Assembly (NCBI GenBank): GCA_028284325.1
Contig: JANQRX010000003.1
Coordinates: 310,001 to 374,000 of the forward strand
From: Bauldia sp.
GTDB lineage: Bacteria > Pseudomonadota > Alphaproteobacteria > Rhizobiales > Kaistiaceae
DNA: 64,000 bases
Direction: 5' to 3'
The notes under the pieces are model-generated. The model was not told where the DNA came from. It searched no databases and worked only from the letters and a program-made list of their open reading frames with translations. Of the stretch, positions 25,777-33,582 are shown one piece after another (position 1 is the stretch's first letter; every line of letters begins with the position of its first letter). Both the position numbers and the translations under genes were made by a program.

Positions 25777-26069
25777 GGCCGGTTTCCGTATTTCTCGGTG
25801 AGATCGTCCATCGACAGGGTGTCGCCCGAAGATTCGGCGACCTTGATGACGCTCACCACGCTGCCCGCGCCGGCCTTCAACGCCGCTTCATGGGCCTCGC
25901 GGAGGACTGGCCACACCGCCTCGGGCGGGCCCTCGAACGTGGTGCCGAGCGCCCCCACCCGATAGCTGAGCCCGGCGCGCCGGACCACCGCAATCGCGGC
26001 ATCGACGTGGGCGTAGGCGCTGTCGGCCGTGCCCTTCGGGTCAGGCAGGCATTGCAGTTCGGCGATCAT
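25773..26069 (-). CDS. thiamine-binding protein, MTH1187/YkoF-like family
   Basis: The 98-residue protein matches the MTH1187/DUF77 family: MIAELQCLPDPKG, then LSYRVGALGTTFEGP and GAGSVVSVIKVAES. The fold is ferredoxin-like; related YkoF binds the pyrimidine part of thiamine. It is cytoplasmic and may hold imported precursor. It is the first gene after the TPP riboswitch. The ATG at 26069 has a strong ribosome site, GGAGG five bases upstream. Confidence 0.88.
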   Translation of the reverse strand: MIAELQCLPDPKGTADSAYAHVDAAIAVVRRAGLSYRVGALGTTFEGPPEAVWPVLREAHEAALKAGAGSVVSVIKVAESSGDTLSMDDLTEKYGNRP

Positions 26070-26074
26070 CTCCA

Positions 26075-26101
26075 CCTCCGGGTCGTGTCGACGCGGAGGG
26101 G
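26075..26101 (-). promoter_or_regulatory. possible ribosome-site sequestering hairpin of the TPP leader
   Basis: On the minus strand, CCCCTCCG (26101-26094) can pair by six bases with CGGAGG (26080-26075), which contains the ribosome site of the first operon gene. A second identical CCCCTCCG copy is at 26154-26147, closer to the riboswitch. Two competing anti-ribosome-site copies suggest control of translation rather than termination. This is a structural inference from base pairing only. Confidence 0.5.
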
Positions 26102-26182
26102 TTGGCCTGATGGTCGTGCGACGCCCGGACAGGCGACGTGCGCCGGCGGAGGGGCATCGAAGGATCGTCGAAGAACGGCATA

Positions 26183-26265
26183 CCGCTTCCCACGCTCGCA
26201 TTACCGAGATCAGGTCCTGGGGTGGTCCCTTTCGGGATCTCAGCCGCAAGCGGCCCCCCCGCGAT
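26183..26265 (-). promoter_or_regulatory. TPP riboswitch (THI box)
   Basis: The minus strand shows the conserved TPP aptamer order: a G-rich 5' arm near 26260, GGCTGAGAT (26245-26237), ACCTGAT (26215-26209) and GTAATGCGAGCG (26204-26193) followed by TGGGAA. These are the pyrimidine- and pyrophosphate-sensing elements of the aptamer. About 110 bases separate it from the first gene, and that stretch has no U-run terminator. The operon encodes an importer and a thiamine-binding protein, so thiamine pyrophosphate would repress uptake. The remaining bases up to the MFS gene at 26421 show no other feature. Confidence 0.95.
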
Positions 26266-26420
26266 AACCTTTGATGTAGCGCAGCCGGTTCGTCACTGCA
26301 ATGAGCCGCTCAAGAAAACGGGTGCGGCGGATCAGGCCCCAAGATCGTGAATCGGCGGTTGTGTTGCGACGGCGATCCGTCCACAAGGAACAGGAGATTC
26401 AGTCCGCACACTGTCTTCAC

Positions 26421-27584
26421 ATGACCGATAGTTCCCTGACTCAGGCGCCGGGCCGGAAGGCGATGGTCGCCATCCGGCTCGTGTTCGCGATGGAATCCAT
26501 GTCGCTTGGCGCGTGGCTCCCGCGTATTCCCGACATCCGCAACGCGCTCGGTCTCAACGACGCCGAGCTCGGGATCGCCTTGGTCGGTGCGCCCGCCGGC
26601 ACCCTGATCGGGTTTCTCGTCGCCGCACGGATTGCCAGCACGCTGGGGCTGCGAATGACGTGCATGGTGGCCGGAGCGATCTTCGCCCTGTCGTTCATCC
26701 TGGTCGGGCTGGCAGCAAACCTGGTTGCGTTGATCGCCGCGCTTGTCGTTGCCGGATTCATCGTCGCGCTTGTCGAAGTGGGCATGAACACCAAGGCCGG
26801 CGGCATGGAGAAGGCGGCCGGTCGCCGCATCATGTCGCAATGTCACGGCTTCTGGAGCATCGGCGCGGTGATCGGTGCATTGATCGGGGGCGCGTTCTCC
26901 CAACTGGGCATCTCGCCGCTCAACCAGTTCATCGTGACCGGACCGATCTTCGCCGTCATCGCCTGGACGGTAGCGTCCTGGCTGGAGCCCGACGTTCAGA
27001 GCGAACGCGCGACGCGGGGGCCGAGCTTCTTCACGCTGCCGGATCGCCGCCTGCTCCTGCTCTGCGCCATGCCCGTTGGCATCATGGCACTCGAAGGCGC
27101 GTTCATGGACTGGTCGGCCGTCTTCGCCCGCGACGTGCTGGCCGCCGAACCCGCCGAAGCTGCGGCGATCTTCGCCGTCTTCGCCGCCGTCATGGCCGCG
27201 ACGCGCCTGGTGGGGGACGCCCTGGCGACCCGCTTCGGCGCCGCCATCGTGGTTCTGGCCTCGTCCCTCGCCGCCGCGGCCGGTGCAACGCTGTTCGTAA
27301 CTGCCACGGGGCTCGCGGTCGCGTTCGTCGCCGCCGCCCTGGCCGGTTTCGGGGTCGCGGTGGTCTACCCGCTGGCGGTTTCGGCTGCGGCGGCCTCGCC
27401 CGGGCGCTCGCCGGAAGACAATGTCGCGTCGGTTTCGTTCATCGCGTTCTCGGTCTTCCTCGCCGGCCCGCCGATTATCGGCTTCCTGGCCGAGGCTTTT
27501 GGGCTGCGAACAGCGCTCGCGATCCTCATCCCCGCCGCCCTCGTCTCGGCGGCCCTCTCCTGGACCGTCCGGCCGCGGAGCTAG
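26421..27584 (+). CDS. MFS transporter
   Basis: The 387-residue protein has about twelve hydrophobic segments. Early residues read MESMSLGAWLPRIPDIRNAL followed by a GAPAGTLIGF loop, which resembles the YbjJ-like MFS subgroup. The centre has a short polar loop (residues ~190-205). Substrate and direction are not predictable. The ATG at 26421 is used because the frame upstream encodes a basic stretch unlike a transporter and overlaps the TPP leader region. It converges with the pilus operon, 12 bases between stops. Confidence 0.88.
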   Translation: MTDSSLTQAPGRKAMVAIRLVFAMESMSLGAWLPRIPDIRNALGLNDAELGIALVGAPAGTLIGFLVAARIASTLGLRMTCMVAGAIFALSFILVGLAANLVALIAALVVAGFIVALVEVGMNTKAGGMEKAAGRRIMSQCHGFWSIGAVIGALIGGAFSQLGISPLNQFIVTGPIFAVIAWTVASWLEPDVQSERATRGPSFFTLPDRRLLLLCAMPVGIMALEGAFMDWSAVFARDVLAAEPAEAAAIFAVFAAVMAATRLVGDALATRFGAAIVVLASSLAAAAGATLFVTATGLAVAFVAAALAGFGVAVVYPLAVSAAAASPGRSPEDNVASVSFIAFSVFLAGPPIIGFLAEAFGLRTALAILIPAALVSAALSWTVRPRS

Positions 27585-27596
27585 AGCGGTCCATCC

Positions 27597-28574
27597 TCAA
27601 TACGTCACGGTGACGACGATGGTGTCGGTATAGGTGGCCGGCGCAGGTGTGGTTTGCGGCGCGACGCGTCCGTAGACCGTATGGTTCTGGACGGAACCGG
27701 ATCCGGTGTCCGACAGCGTGTTCACCCCGATGGTATCGCCCCAGGGAAGCGTGCGGGATCCGTCGCGGTAAAGCGCGTAGGTGACGTCGCTGCCGCCGAA
27801 GGACATCAGGCGCTGGGTCGGATCGGAGGCACCGCTGAGGCCGCCATCCAGCGAGACGGTGTAAGGCACGCCGTTGCCACAGTTGACCTGAACCTGGTTC
27901 GCGGCGTCGACATTGGCGTCCAGCAGTCCGACCGACCCGAAATCGAGGTCGGTCGACCCGACCGAGCAGGACGACTGGACTGTCGCCGACACGGTGAAAG
28001 ACTTGTCCACCGTGTCGTCGGCGCTCTGGTGAATCGACGCGCACGTCTCCTCGCCCTGCTTATACTCCATGCGGGCATTCACGCCGCTGAACACGGACGC
28101 ATACGTGCCCGCAGGCGGCGTCACCTGTCCTCCGGGAATGCGCCCGTAGATGGTCCGGTTCGCAGTCGCCTCATCTTCCTCTATGTGGACCCGCCAGGTC
28201 GACGGTTCCGGTGACGGTCCCCAGAACATCGAACCCCAGATCTGTGTGCGGCTTGCGTTCTTGTAGAGATTGAACCGGAGCTGGTTGGCACCGCTGACGA
28301 GGTACCGCGGGTCGCCGGAACTGTGCACACCACCGGTACCGGAACCAAGGCTCGGGCAAATCGTGACCCACACGTCCTCGTTACTATCCTGACACGTCGC
28401 AGTCAGGGTGCCGGTGATGTCGATCGGCGACACGCCGCTGGGGTCGACGACACCGAAATCGATGTTCGTGATCGAGAACGTGCAGCTTGGATTGGCGCCG
28501 GCGTCCGTTGCCAGCATCATGACCGACAGGCCTGCGAACAGAGGCCACCGGAGCGAGACAGGTCTCACCGGCAT
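27597..28574 (-). CDS. spore coat U (SCPU) domain protein, probable Csu pilus tip adhesin
   Basis: The 325-residue exported protein contains two SCPU domains, at about residues 25-165 and 185-325. Each has a cysteine near its start (CTFSITNIDFGVVDPSG and CSVGSTDLDFGSVGLLD), and the second ends in the family tail PAPATYTDTIVVTVTY. This two-domain form matches CsuE, the tip adhesin of archaic chaperone-usher pili, which binds hydrophobic surfaces. It is the last gene of the operon and overlaps the usher gene by ten bases. Confidence 0.88.
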   Translation of the reverse strand: MPVRPVSLRWPLFAGLSVMMLATDAGANPSCTFSITNIDFGVVDPSGVSPIDITGTLTATCQDSNEDVWVTICPSLGSGTGGVHSSGDPRYLVSGANQLRFNLYKNASRTQIWGSMFWGPSPEPSTWRVHIEEDEATANRTIYGRIPGGQVTPPAGTYASVFSGVNARMEYKQGEETCASIHQSADDTVDKSFTVSATVQSSCSVGSTDLDFGSVGLLDANVDAANQVQVNCGNGVPYTVSLDGGLSGASDPTQRLMSFGGSDVTYALYRDGSRTLPWGDTIGVNTLSDTGSGSVQNHTVYGRVAPQTTPAPATYTDTIVVTVTY

Positions 28575-30907
28575 GGTACGCCTTCGATCAGCACCTGATC
28601 GTCCGGCCGGGGTCGAAAGGCAAAGGATGCCGAACAGGAACCGTGCAACCAGTCAACGGTGACGTCGTTCGCTCCGGCGAGGCCCGACAGGTACGACAGG
28701 CCGTCATATCCCATCACGAACGTCTCGCCGGTCGCGTGGACAAGTATCTCGGATCCGACCGGCGGCGCCGAACCATCCGCCAGCAGAAACGCCACCAGCG
28801 CCGACGCCGCCTGATCCTCGAATCCGACCTCGACAATCACGCCGTGCCGATCCGCGGGCGTGACCTCGAAGCTGGTCTTTCGGATGTCGGCGGTGACCGG
28901 CAGGTCCAGCGGATCGACCCGAATATGATTCGTTTCGTAGGAGCGCAGGCCCGTCACCAGCAACTTGCCATCCTTGCCGGTCCTGCCGACAAGCCGGTTC
29001 TCCAGATAGACGGGAAGGTCGGCATCCTTCGCGTCGACGACCGCGAAGGCATCGTCGATCGTGTGTGACGGGAACGCGCCGCGTTCAGTGACCGCGAAAC
29101 CGCCATCCAGCGACACGGCGGCCGCAACCGCGCCGTTCTGATGCGCCACGCGGGCGACAGTCCGCACCGTGTCGGTATAGTACGTGACATCGGCCTCGCC
29201 GATCGGCTGCGACAATCCGCTGGCCCGGACCCGCCAGCCAAATCCACCGGGCTCCGGGGGTGCGGACTTCGCGGCACTGGCCGTGACTTTCGGTCCATCC
29301 TCGTCGAGGGCAGCGTTCGCGCTCGTGTGGACACCGGACGCCAGCGACACCGACACGCCGGCGTGCACACCGTAGGATCTCTCGGCAGCCAATCCTGCAT
29401 AACCGCTCAGGAACGCCGATGCCCGGTCGGTCAGCCGGCCTGACAAGGTTGCTTGCACCAGATCCGTGACCTCGTTCGTGTCGGTCCTGGTCCGGATGTA
29501 CCCCAGCCGCACGCCCGATCCGGCGAGCGGAAACTCGGAGAAACCGACGGATATTGAATCGACCGATCGCGGCCGGGAGCCGGAAGCGGCGGTAACGCTC
29601 GCGAGATCCGCATAGCGACCGAAGACGCGATGGGTCGAGCCACGCAGCGAGACGCCGTTGCGGACGACCTCGACGGCCCCTTGCACGAATCCCCCGGTCC
29701 CCGCGCCTCCAACGCTGCCGCCGGCAGCGAGCGAAGCAACGCCCAGGGACCCCACCGGGCTGACGACACCGGCGCCGGCATTCATCAGGTTCCCCGCGAG
29801 TTCGACGTGCCCCTCCAGCGTCACACGGTCCGAAAGGCCGTAGCGAATGCTCCCGCCGGCCACGGGAATCGCCACATAGGCGTCGTTCGCCGTCCCGTAT
29901 CCGCGGCGCGGCAACCCCGCCTCGACGGCGAAGTCGAGCAGTCCCCTACGCAACAGTTTGGCCGGGGCGAAGATCGAGGAAACGGTTTCGGTTTCGCGGC
30001 CGGTCACGTCGCGGACCACGACGCGAGCGGTCCCGGTTCCCGGCCCGACATGAACGTTGTCGATCGTGAACGGACCTGCCGGGACATCGCCGCTGTACGT
30101 GCGGATGTCGTTCACGAAGATGTCCACGGTCGAGGGAACGGCGGCGGTCCCTTCGAAGCTCTGAAGGGGCGCCGTGACCAGGTCCGGCCGGAGATCGAAA
30201 TTGCGTCGCAGCTGCAGACCGCCAATCCGCACCGGTCTGGTCCAGGGAAGCCCTGACGAAATGACGTCGCCGACGGTCCAGGTCGTTGCAGTTTCGGGAA
30301 ACGACTTGCTCCAACTGGTGTCGAGGCGCCTAAGCGTGATCGGATCGTGCGGTGTCTTCCCGATGATGGCGGAGGACGCCAACGTGCCTGCGGGCGCGTA
30401 ACCACGTGTGTCAAGTCGAAGGTTTGCGGCGCCGGATAGGTCGCTGACACCGTCCAGGTCTTCGTGAACCGACCCGTAAAATGCGTAGTTCACAACCACG
30501 CCCCGGCCCGATTGCACGGCCGGCGGATCGTGCGCCGGACGGGCGTCGATGCGCGAGCCGGCAAGCACCGTGGCCGGCGCATTCAGCGCGATGGTCTGGC
30601 TGGCCGCGTCATAGGTGTAGGTCAGCCCGGCAATGCTGCCGAGGGGCACCGGGTCGTCGGCAGCCGGCTGCGCAAAGCCCAGCTTCCGGAGTTCGTCCCC
30701 GGTGGCTAACAGGGCGCCGCTGGGGCCGACTTGAAACTCAGCGACGAGGTGCGTCGGATGGCCGTTGAGGATGACCTCCAGCCAAAGACTGTACTCCGCC
30801 TGGAGGCGATGCCCGGCCGCCACGGGCGCAGCCAACAGCAGCGAAACGAGGTAGACCAGGCATGGCCGGCAGATGCTGTCAGTGCGCCTGTAGCGTTGCG
30901 ATGCCAT
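28565..30907 (-). CDS. outer membrane usher of a Csu-type chaperone-usher pilus
   Basis: The 780-residue protein is a fimbrial usher (FimD/PapC/CsuD class). After a signal peptide (to about residue 31) there is an N-terminal domain, then FEGTAAVPSTVDIFVNDIRT, the barrel with the GGSIRYGLSDRVTLEGHVE type of repeats, and C-terminal beta domains with VYLENRLVGRTGKDGKLLV. It would form the outer-membrane pore that secretes and assembles subunits. Its start overlaps the chaperone gene by 29 bases. Length suits the archaic class. Confidence 0.93.
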   Translation of the reverse strand: MASQRYRRTDSICRPCLVYLVSLLLAAPVAAGHRLQAEYSLWLEVILNGHPTHLVAEFQVGPSGALLATGDELRKLGFAQPAADDPVPLGSIAGLTYTYDAASQTIALNAPATVLAGSRIDARPAHDPPAVQSGRGVVVNYAFYGSVHEDLDGVSDLSGAANLRLDTRGYAPAGTLASSAIIGKTPHDPITLRRLDTSWSKSFPETATTWTVGDVISSGLPWTRPVRIGGLQLRRNFDLRPDLVTAPLQSFEGTAAVPSTVDIFVNDIRTYSGDVPAGPFTIDNVHVGPGTGTARVVVRDVTGRETETVSSIFAPAKLLRRGLLDFAVEAGLPRRGYGTANDAYVAIPVAGGSIRYGLSDRVTLEGHVELAGNLMNAGAGVVSPVGSLGVASLAAGGSVGGAGTGGFVQGAVEVVRNGVSLRGSTHRVFGRYADLASVTAASGSRPRSVDSISVGFSEFPLAGSGVRLGYIRTRTDTNEVTDLVQATLSGRLTDRASAFLSGYAGLAAERSYGVHAGVSVSLASGVHTSANAALDEDGPKVTASAAKSAPPEPGGFGWRVRASGLSQPIGEADVTYYTDTVRTVARVAHQNGAVAAAVSLDGGFAVTERGAFPSHTIDDAFAVVDAKDADLPVYLENRLVGRTGKDGKLLVTGLRSYETNHIRVDPLDLPVTADIRKTSFEVTPADRHGVIVEVGFEDQAASALVAFLLADGSAPPVGSEILVHATGETFVMGYDGLSYLSGLAGANDVTVDWLHGSCSASFAFRPRPDDQVLIEGVPCR

Positions 30908-31610
30908 GAACGGGACCGCTCTCCAGGGCGGCCTTGATCGTTATCTGGCTCCCCGTGATGGCTTGATTGACGTCGAACGCGTCGAGTCGCCAGTCGGCGG
31001 CCGCACCCGCCAGGACATAGCCCACGAGGCCCGCGCGCACCGCAAGCCGCCGGCCGGCCGCGTCGATGATCTCAACGTCTGAAATGCGCACCCTGCGATC
31101 GGACCGGTTGTTCGCCGCAATCCAGAGGCCGTCGGCATCCTTGCGAATCGACCATGACACCTGGTCGGGGTCGCCCCTGCCGCTCCCGAAGAACACCGGC
31201 AGGGAGTGACGCAAGGCAAAATTTACCTGCTTGCCTTGTCCCCGTCGCAGGTTCGGAATCTCGTCGACGAGGATGCGATAGCTCTCCTCGCCTGCCAGGG
31301 GGGCACCCGTCCTGCGAATGATCCGCACCGTTTGCCGCGCCCCGGGCGAAAGGGTGGCCAGCGGAGGGCTCACCACCACGTCGCGGGTTGCCGCCAGATG
31401 CTCGGCGCCACCGCCCTGCGACCATCGAAACACGCGGAACTGCAGGTCGACGGCTTCGCTGTCGAGGTTATGGACTTCGATCTGCGTTGCCTTCTGCTCC
31501 GCCGCCGCTTCAATCAGAACCGGCTTGATACGGAGCGATGTGGCCAGGGACGGCGACGCACTACCCAGGACAAGCGCCGTGATGCCGAGTGCGAGCAGTG
31601 TGTGTTTCAA
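30879..31610 (-). CDS. periplasmic pilus chaperone (Csu type)
   Basis: The 243-residue protein has a signal peptide (first 23 residues) and the two-domain pilus chaperone pattern: LRIKPVLIEAAAEQKATQIE, then ARQTVRIIRRTG, and later SYRILVDEIP. It would stabilise pilin subunits by donor-strand complementation and hand them to the usher. It follows the SCPU pilin gene by 24 bases and overlaps the usher gene. Confidence 0.92.
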   Translation of the reverse strand: MKHTLLALGITALVLGSASPSLATSLRIKPVLIEAAAEQKATQIEVHNLDSEAVDLQFRVFRWSQGGGAEHLAATRDVVVSPPLATLSPGARQTVRIIRRTGAPLAGEESYRILVDEIPNLRRGQGKQVNFALRHSLPVFFGSGRGDPDQVSWSIRKDADGLWIAANNRSDRRVRISDVEIIDAAGRRLAVRAGLVGYVLAGAAADWRLDAFDVNQAITGSQITIKAALESGPVHGIATLQAH

Positions 31611-31634
31611 GGTGCGATCCGCGTCTGTGGTTGG

Positions 31635-32168
31635 TCAGTAGGTCACGGTGATCGTTACCGTGTCGGTGTAGGTTGCCGGTGCCGGCGTCGTTTGAACGGG
31701 TACGCGTCCGTAGATCGTGTAGTTCTGGGTGGAGCCGTTGCCCGTGCCGGCCACCGTGTCGCTGCCGACCGTTTCGCCCCAGTTGGTCGTGCGGCCCGAA
31801 TCCGAAAACATCTGGTAGCTGACCGTGGCGCTGCCGTCGGTCATCAGCCGGGTCGTTATTGATCCGCCGGTCGTGGTGCCGTCATCGAGACCGACGCTGT
31901 AGGTCGTCGTATCGGTGCACTGCACGGTGAAGACCGCGGTTGTATCGACGTTGCTGTCGAGGAGACCGCTGGATGCGAAATTGAGTGTGTTGGTCGCGGT
32001 GACGTTGCACTCGGCCACGATCTGAATTTGGCTCTGGAACGTGCCGGTCGCCGTCGCTGCGATCGCGGCTCCCGCGAATCCAATCCAGGCGCCCATGGCG
32101 ACCAGCGCACCGCAGGTTGCCAGCCGAAGCCCGCCAGCGGAGGCCGCTGCGTTCGGTTCGCGATTCAT
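31635..32168 (-). CDS. SCPU domain protein, probable Csu pilus major subunit
   Basis: The 177-residue exported protein has a signal peptide ending near ATAT (about residue 40) and one SCPU domain. Visible features are ECNVTATNTLNFASSGLLDS, a second cysteine in VQCTDTT, and the tail PAPATYTDTVTITVTY. It matches CsuA/B-like pilin. It is the first gene of a four-gene operon (pilin, chaperone, usher, tip), a reduced set compared with the six-gene csuA/BABCDE cluster of Acinetobacter. The ATG at 32168 opens the signal sequence. A CtrA-type site lies about 60 bases upstream. Confidence 0.9.
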   Translation of the reverse strand: MNREPNAAASAGGLRLATCGALVAMGAWIGFAGAAIAATATGTFQSQIQIVAECNVTATNTLNFASSGLLDSNVDTTAVFTVQCTDTTTYSVGLDDGTTTGGSITTRLMTDGSATVSYQMFSDSGRTTNWGETVGSDTVAGTGNGSTQNYTIYGRVPVQTTPAPATYTDTVTITVTY

Positions 32169-32227
32169 TGAAGGAGGTTCCCCCTCGCCCGCATGGTTTT
32201 CGCGCTGGCAGGCTGGTGGTTTTATGC

Positions 32228-32242
32228 TTAATGACCGGTTAA
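32228..32242. promoter_or_regulatory. CtrA-type binding site upstream of the Csu pilus operon
   Basis: The sequence is TTAA-TGACCGG-TTAA, an exact TTAA-N7-TTAA CtrA box. It is 60-74 bases upstream of the start codon of the first pilus gene, with CATAAA following at -10 distance on the pilus strand. Position and match fit direct control by the cell-cycle regulator CtrA. Confidence 0.65.
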
Positions 32243-32264
32243 TCGGTGGATGCGCAAGCAAGCC

Positions 32265-32372
32265 TCACGCAAGCTTGTGTGCGGGATTTGCGAGGAACGT
32301 CGTCACCGCCAGGCCGGTGGCTTCGGCCACCGTTTTCAGGGTCGGCTTGGCGATGAGGCTGCGATATAGTGA
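32265..32372 (-). pseudogene. remnant of a LacI-family regulator (N-terminal HTH only)
   Basis: On the minus strand one frame reads KPTLKTVAEATGLAVTT (32348-32298), the classic start of a LacI-type DNA-binding domain (normally followed by VSRAL). After that point the sequence departs from the family and reaches a stop at 32265-32267, so only about 17 recognisable codons remain. No start codon is found just upstream. It lies between the pilus operon and a sugar-type ABC importer, where a LacI-type regulator of that importer would be expected. Confidence 0.65.
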
Positions 32373-32488
32373 ACCATCAACCTTGGATCAGTGACAGCCA
32401 ACGGAGACCGGACCAGAAAGAAAGAACGTGAACCTGAGCATGACTGTGGGTTCACCGGAGCGGACTTTCAGCCAACAGGGAGGAGAAC

Positions 32489-33469
32489 ATGTCCACGAGA
32501 AAGTTCTTTGGTGCCATCGTTGCTACGGCGATCCTGGCAGCCGGTGCGAGCGCTGCTACCGCGCAGGACAAGATCAAGATCGGCTTTCTTCCAGGCGTCG
32601 TGGACCCGTTCTATCAGGTGATGGAATTGGGCGTGAACGCCGCGGTGGAGGAGCTTGGACTCGAAGTCGTCACCCAGGTCCCGCCGACCTGGGGCGTCGA
32701 GGTCCAGACGCCCATCCTTGATGCCATGATCGCCCGCGGCGATCTCGACTACATCATCACCGCGCCGACCGACAAGGACCAGATGATCGGCCCGCTTGAG
32801 GCCGCGGTTGACGCTGGCATCAGGGTCATCACCGTCGACACCTTCCTCGGCGACGGCGACTACACGGACGGACCGGTGACGTTCCCGATCAGCTATATCG
32901 GCTCCGACAACGTCGAAGGCGGCCGCATTTCGGCACGGGGACTTGCGAAGGCGATCGGCGGTTCGGGCAAGGTCTACATCAACTCGACCAATCCCAACGT
33001 CAGCTCCGTCGAAGGTCGGGCGATCGGCTTCAACGAAGTCATGGAAAACGAGTACCCGGACGTCGAGGTCGTCGGACTCGACTTCAACCTCGACGACATG
33101 AATACCGCCGTTCAGCAGACCTCGGCCGTCATCCAGCGCGTACCGGATCTCGCCGGTGTCTTCGGCACCAACGTGTTCAGCGCCCAAGGCGCCGGCACGG
33201 CCGTGGTCAATGCCGGCCTCGGCGGCCAGGTGCAGGTTGTCGCCTACGATGCCACGCAGTTCGCCATCGAGCAGTTGCGCGACGGCGTCGTCAGCCTGGT
33301 GCTCGCGCAGAAGCCCTTCGACATGGGTTACATGGCGGTGCAGTTCGCCGTCGCCGACGCAGCCGGCGTGACCAGCCTGCCGCGGCGTGTCCAGACCGGG
33401 TTTGCGATCATTGACGTCGACAATGTCGACGATCCGGAGTTTGCCCGGTTCATCTACCAGGTGCCGTAG
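32489..33469 (+). CDS. sugar-type ABC transporter substrate-binding protein (RbsB-like)
   Basis: The 326-residue protein has a signal peptide ending ATAQD (about residue 26) and the periplasmic-binding-protein-4 pattern: KIGFLPGVVDPFYQVMELG, a DAMIARGDLDYIITAP segment and DNVEGGRISARGLAKAI. It would bind a sugar or polyol in the periplasm; the ligand is not predictable. A good ribosome site (AGGGAGGAG) precedes the ATG. It is followed by one permease and one ATPase gene, a minimal carbohydrate importer of the Rbs/Frc class. Confidence 0.92.
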   Translation: MSTRKFFGAIVATAILAAGASAATAQDKIKIGFLPGVVDPFYQVMELGVNAAVEELGLEVVTQVPPTWGVEVQTPILDAMIARGDLDYIITAPTDKDQMIGPLEAAVDAGIRVITVDTFLGDGDYTDGPVTFPISYIGSDNVEGGRISARGLAKAIGGSGKVYINSTNPNVSSVEGRAIGFNEVMENEYPDVEVVGLDFNLDDMNTAVQQTSAVIQRVPDLAGVFGTNVFSAQGAGTAVVNAGLGGQVQVVAYDATQFAIEQLRDGVVSLVLAQKPFDMGYMAVQFAVADAAGVTSLPRRVQTGFAIIDVDNVDDPEFARFIYQVP

Positions 33470-33582
33470 CAGCCTGATAACATCGCTGATACGAACTCCG
33501 CGGTGGGTGCCGTTCCACGGTACCCACCGCCCACGCGCAACATCGCGTGCCCGGCTTTCCGGTCCCACGAGGAAGGATCCGC

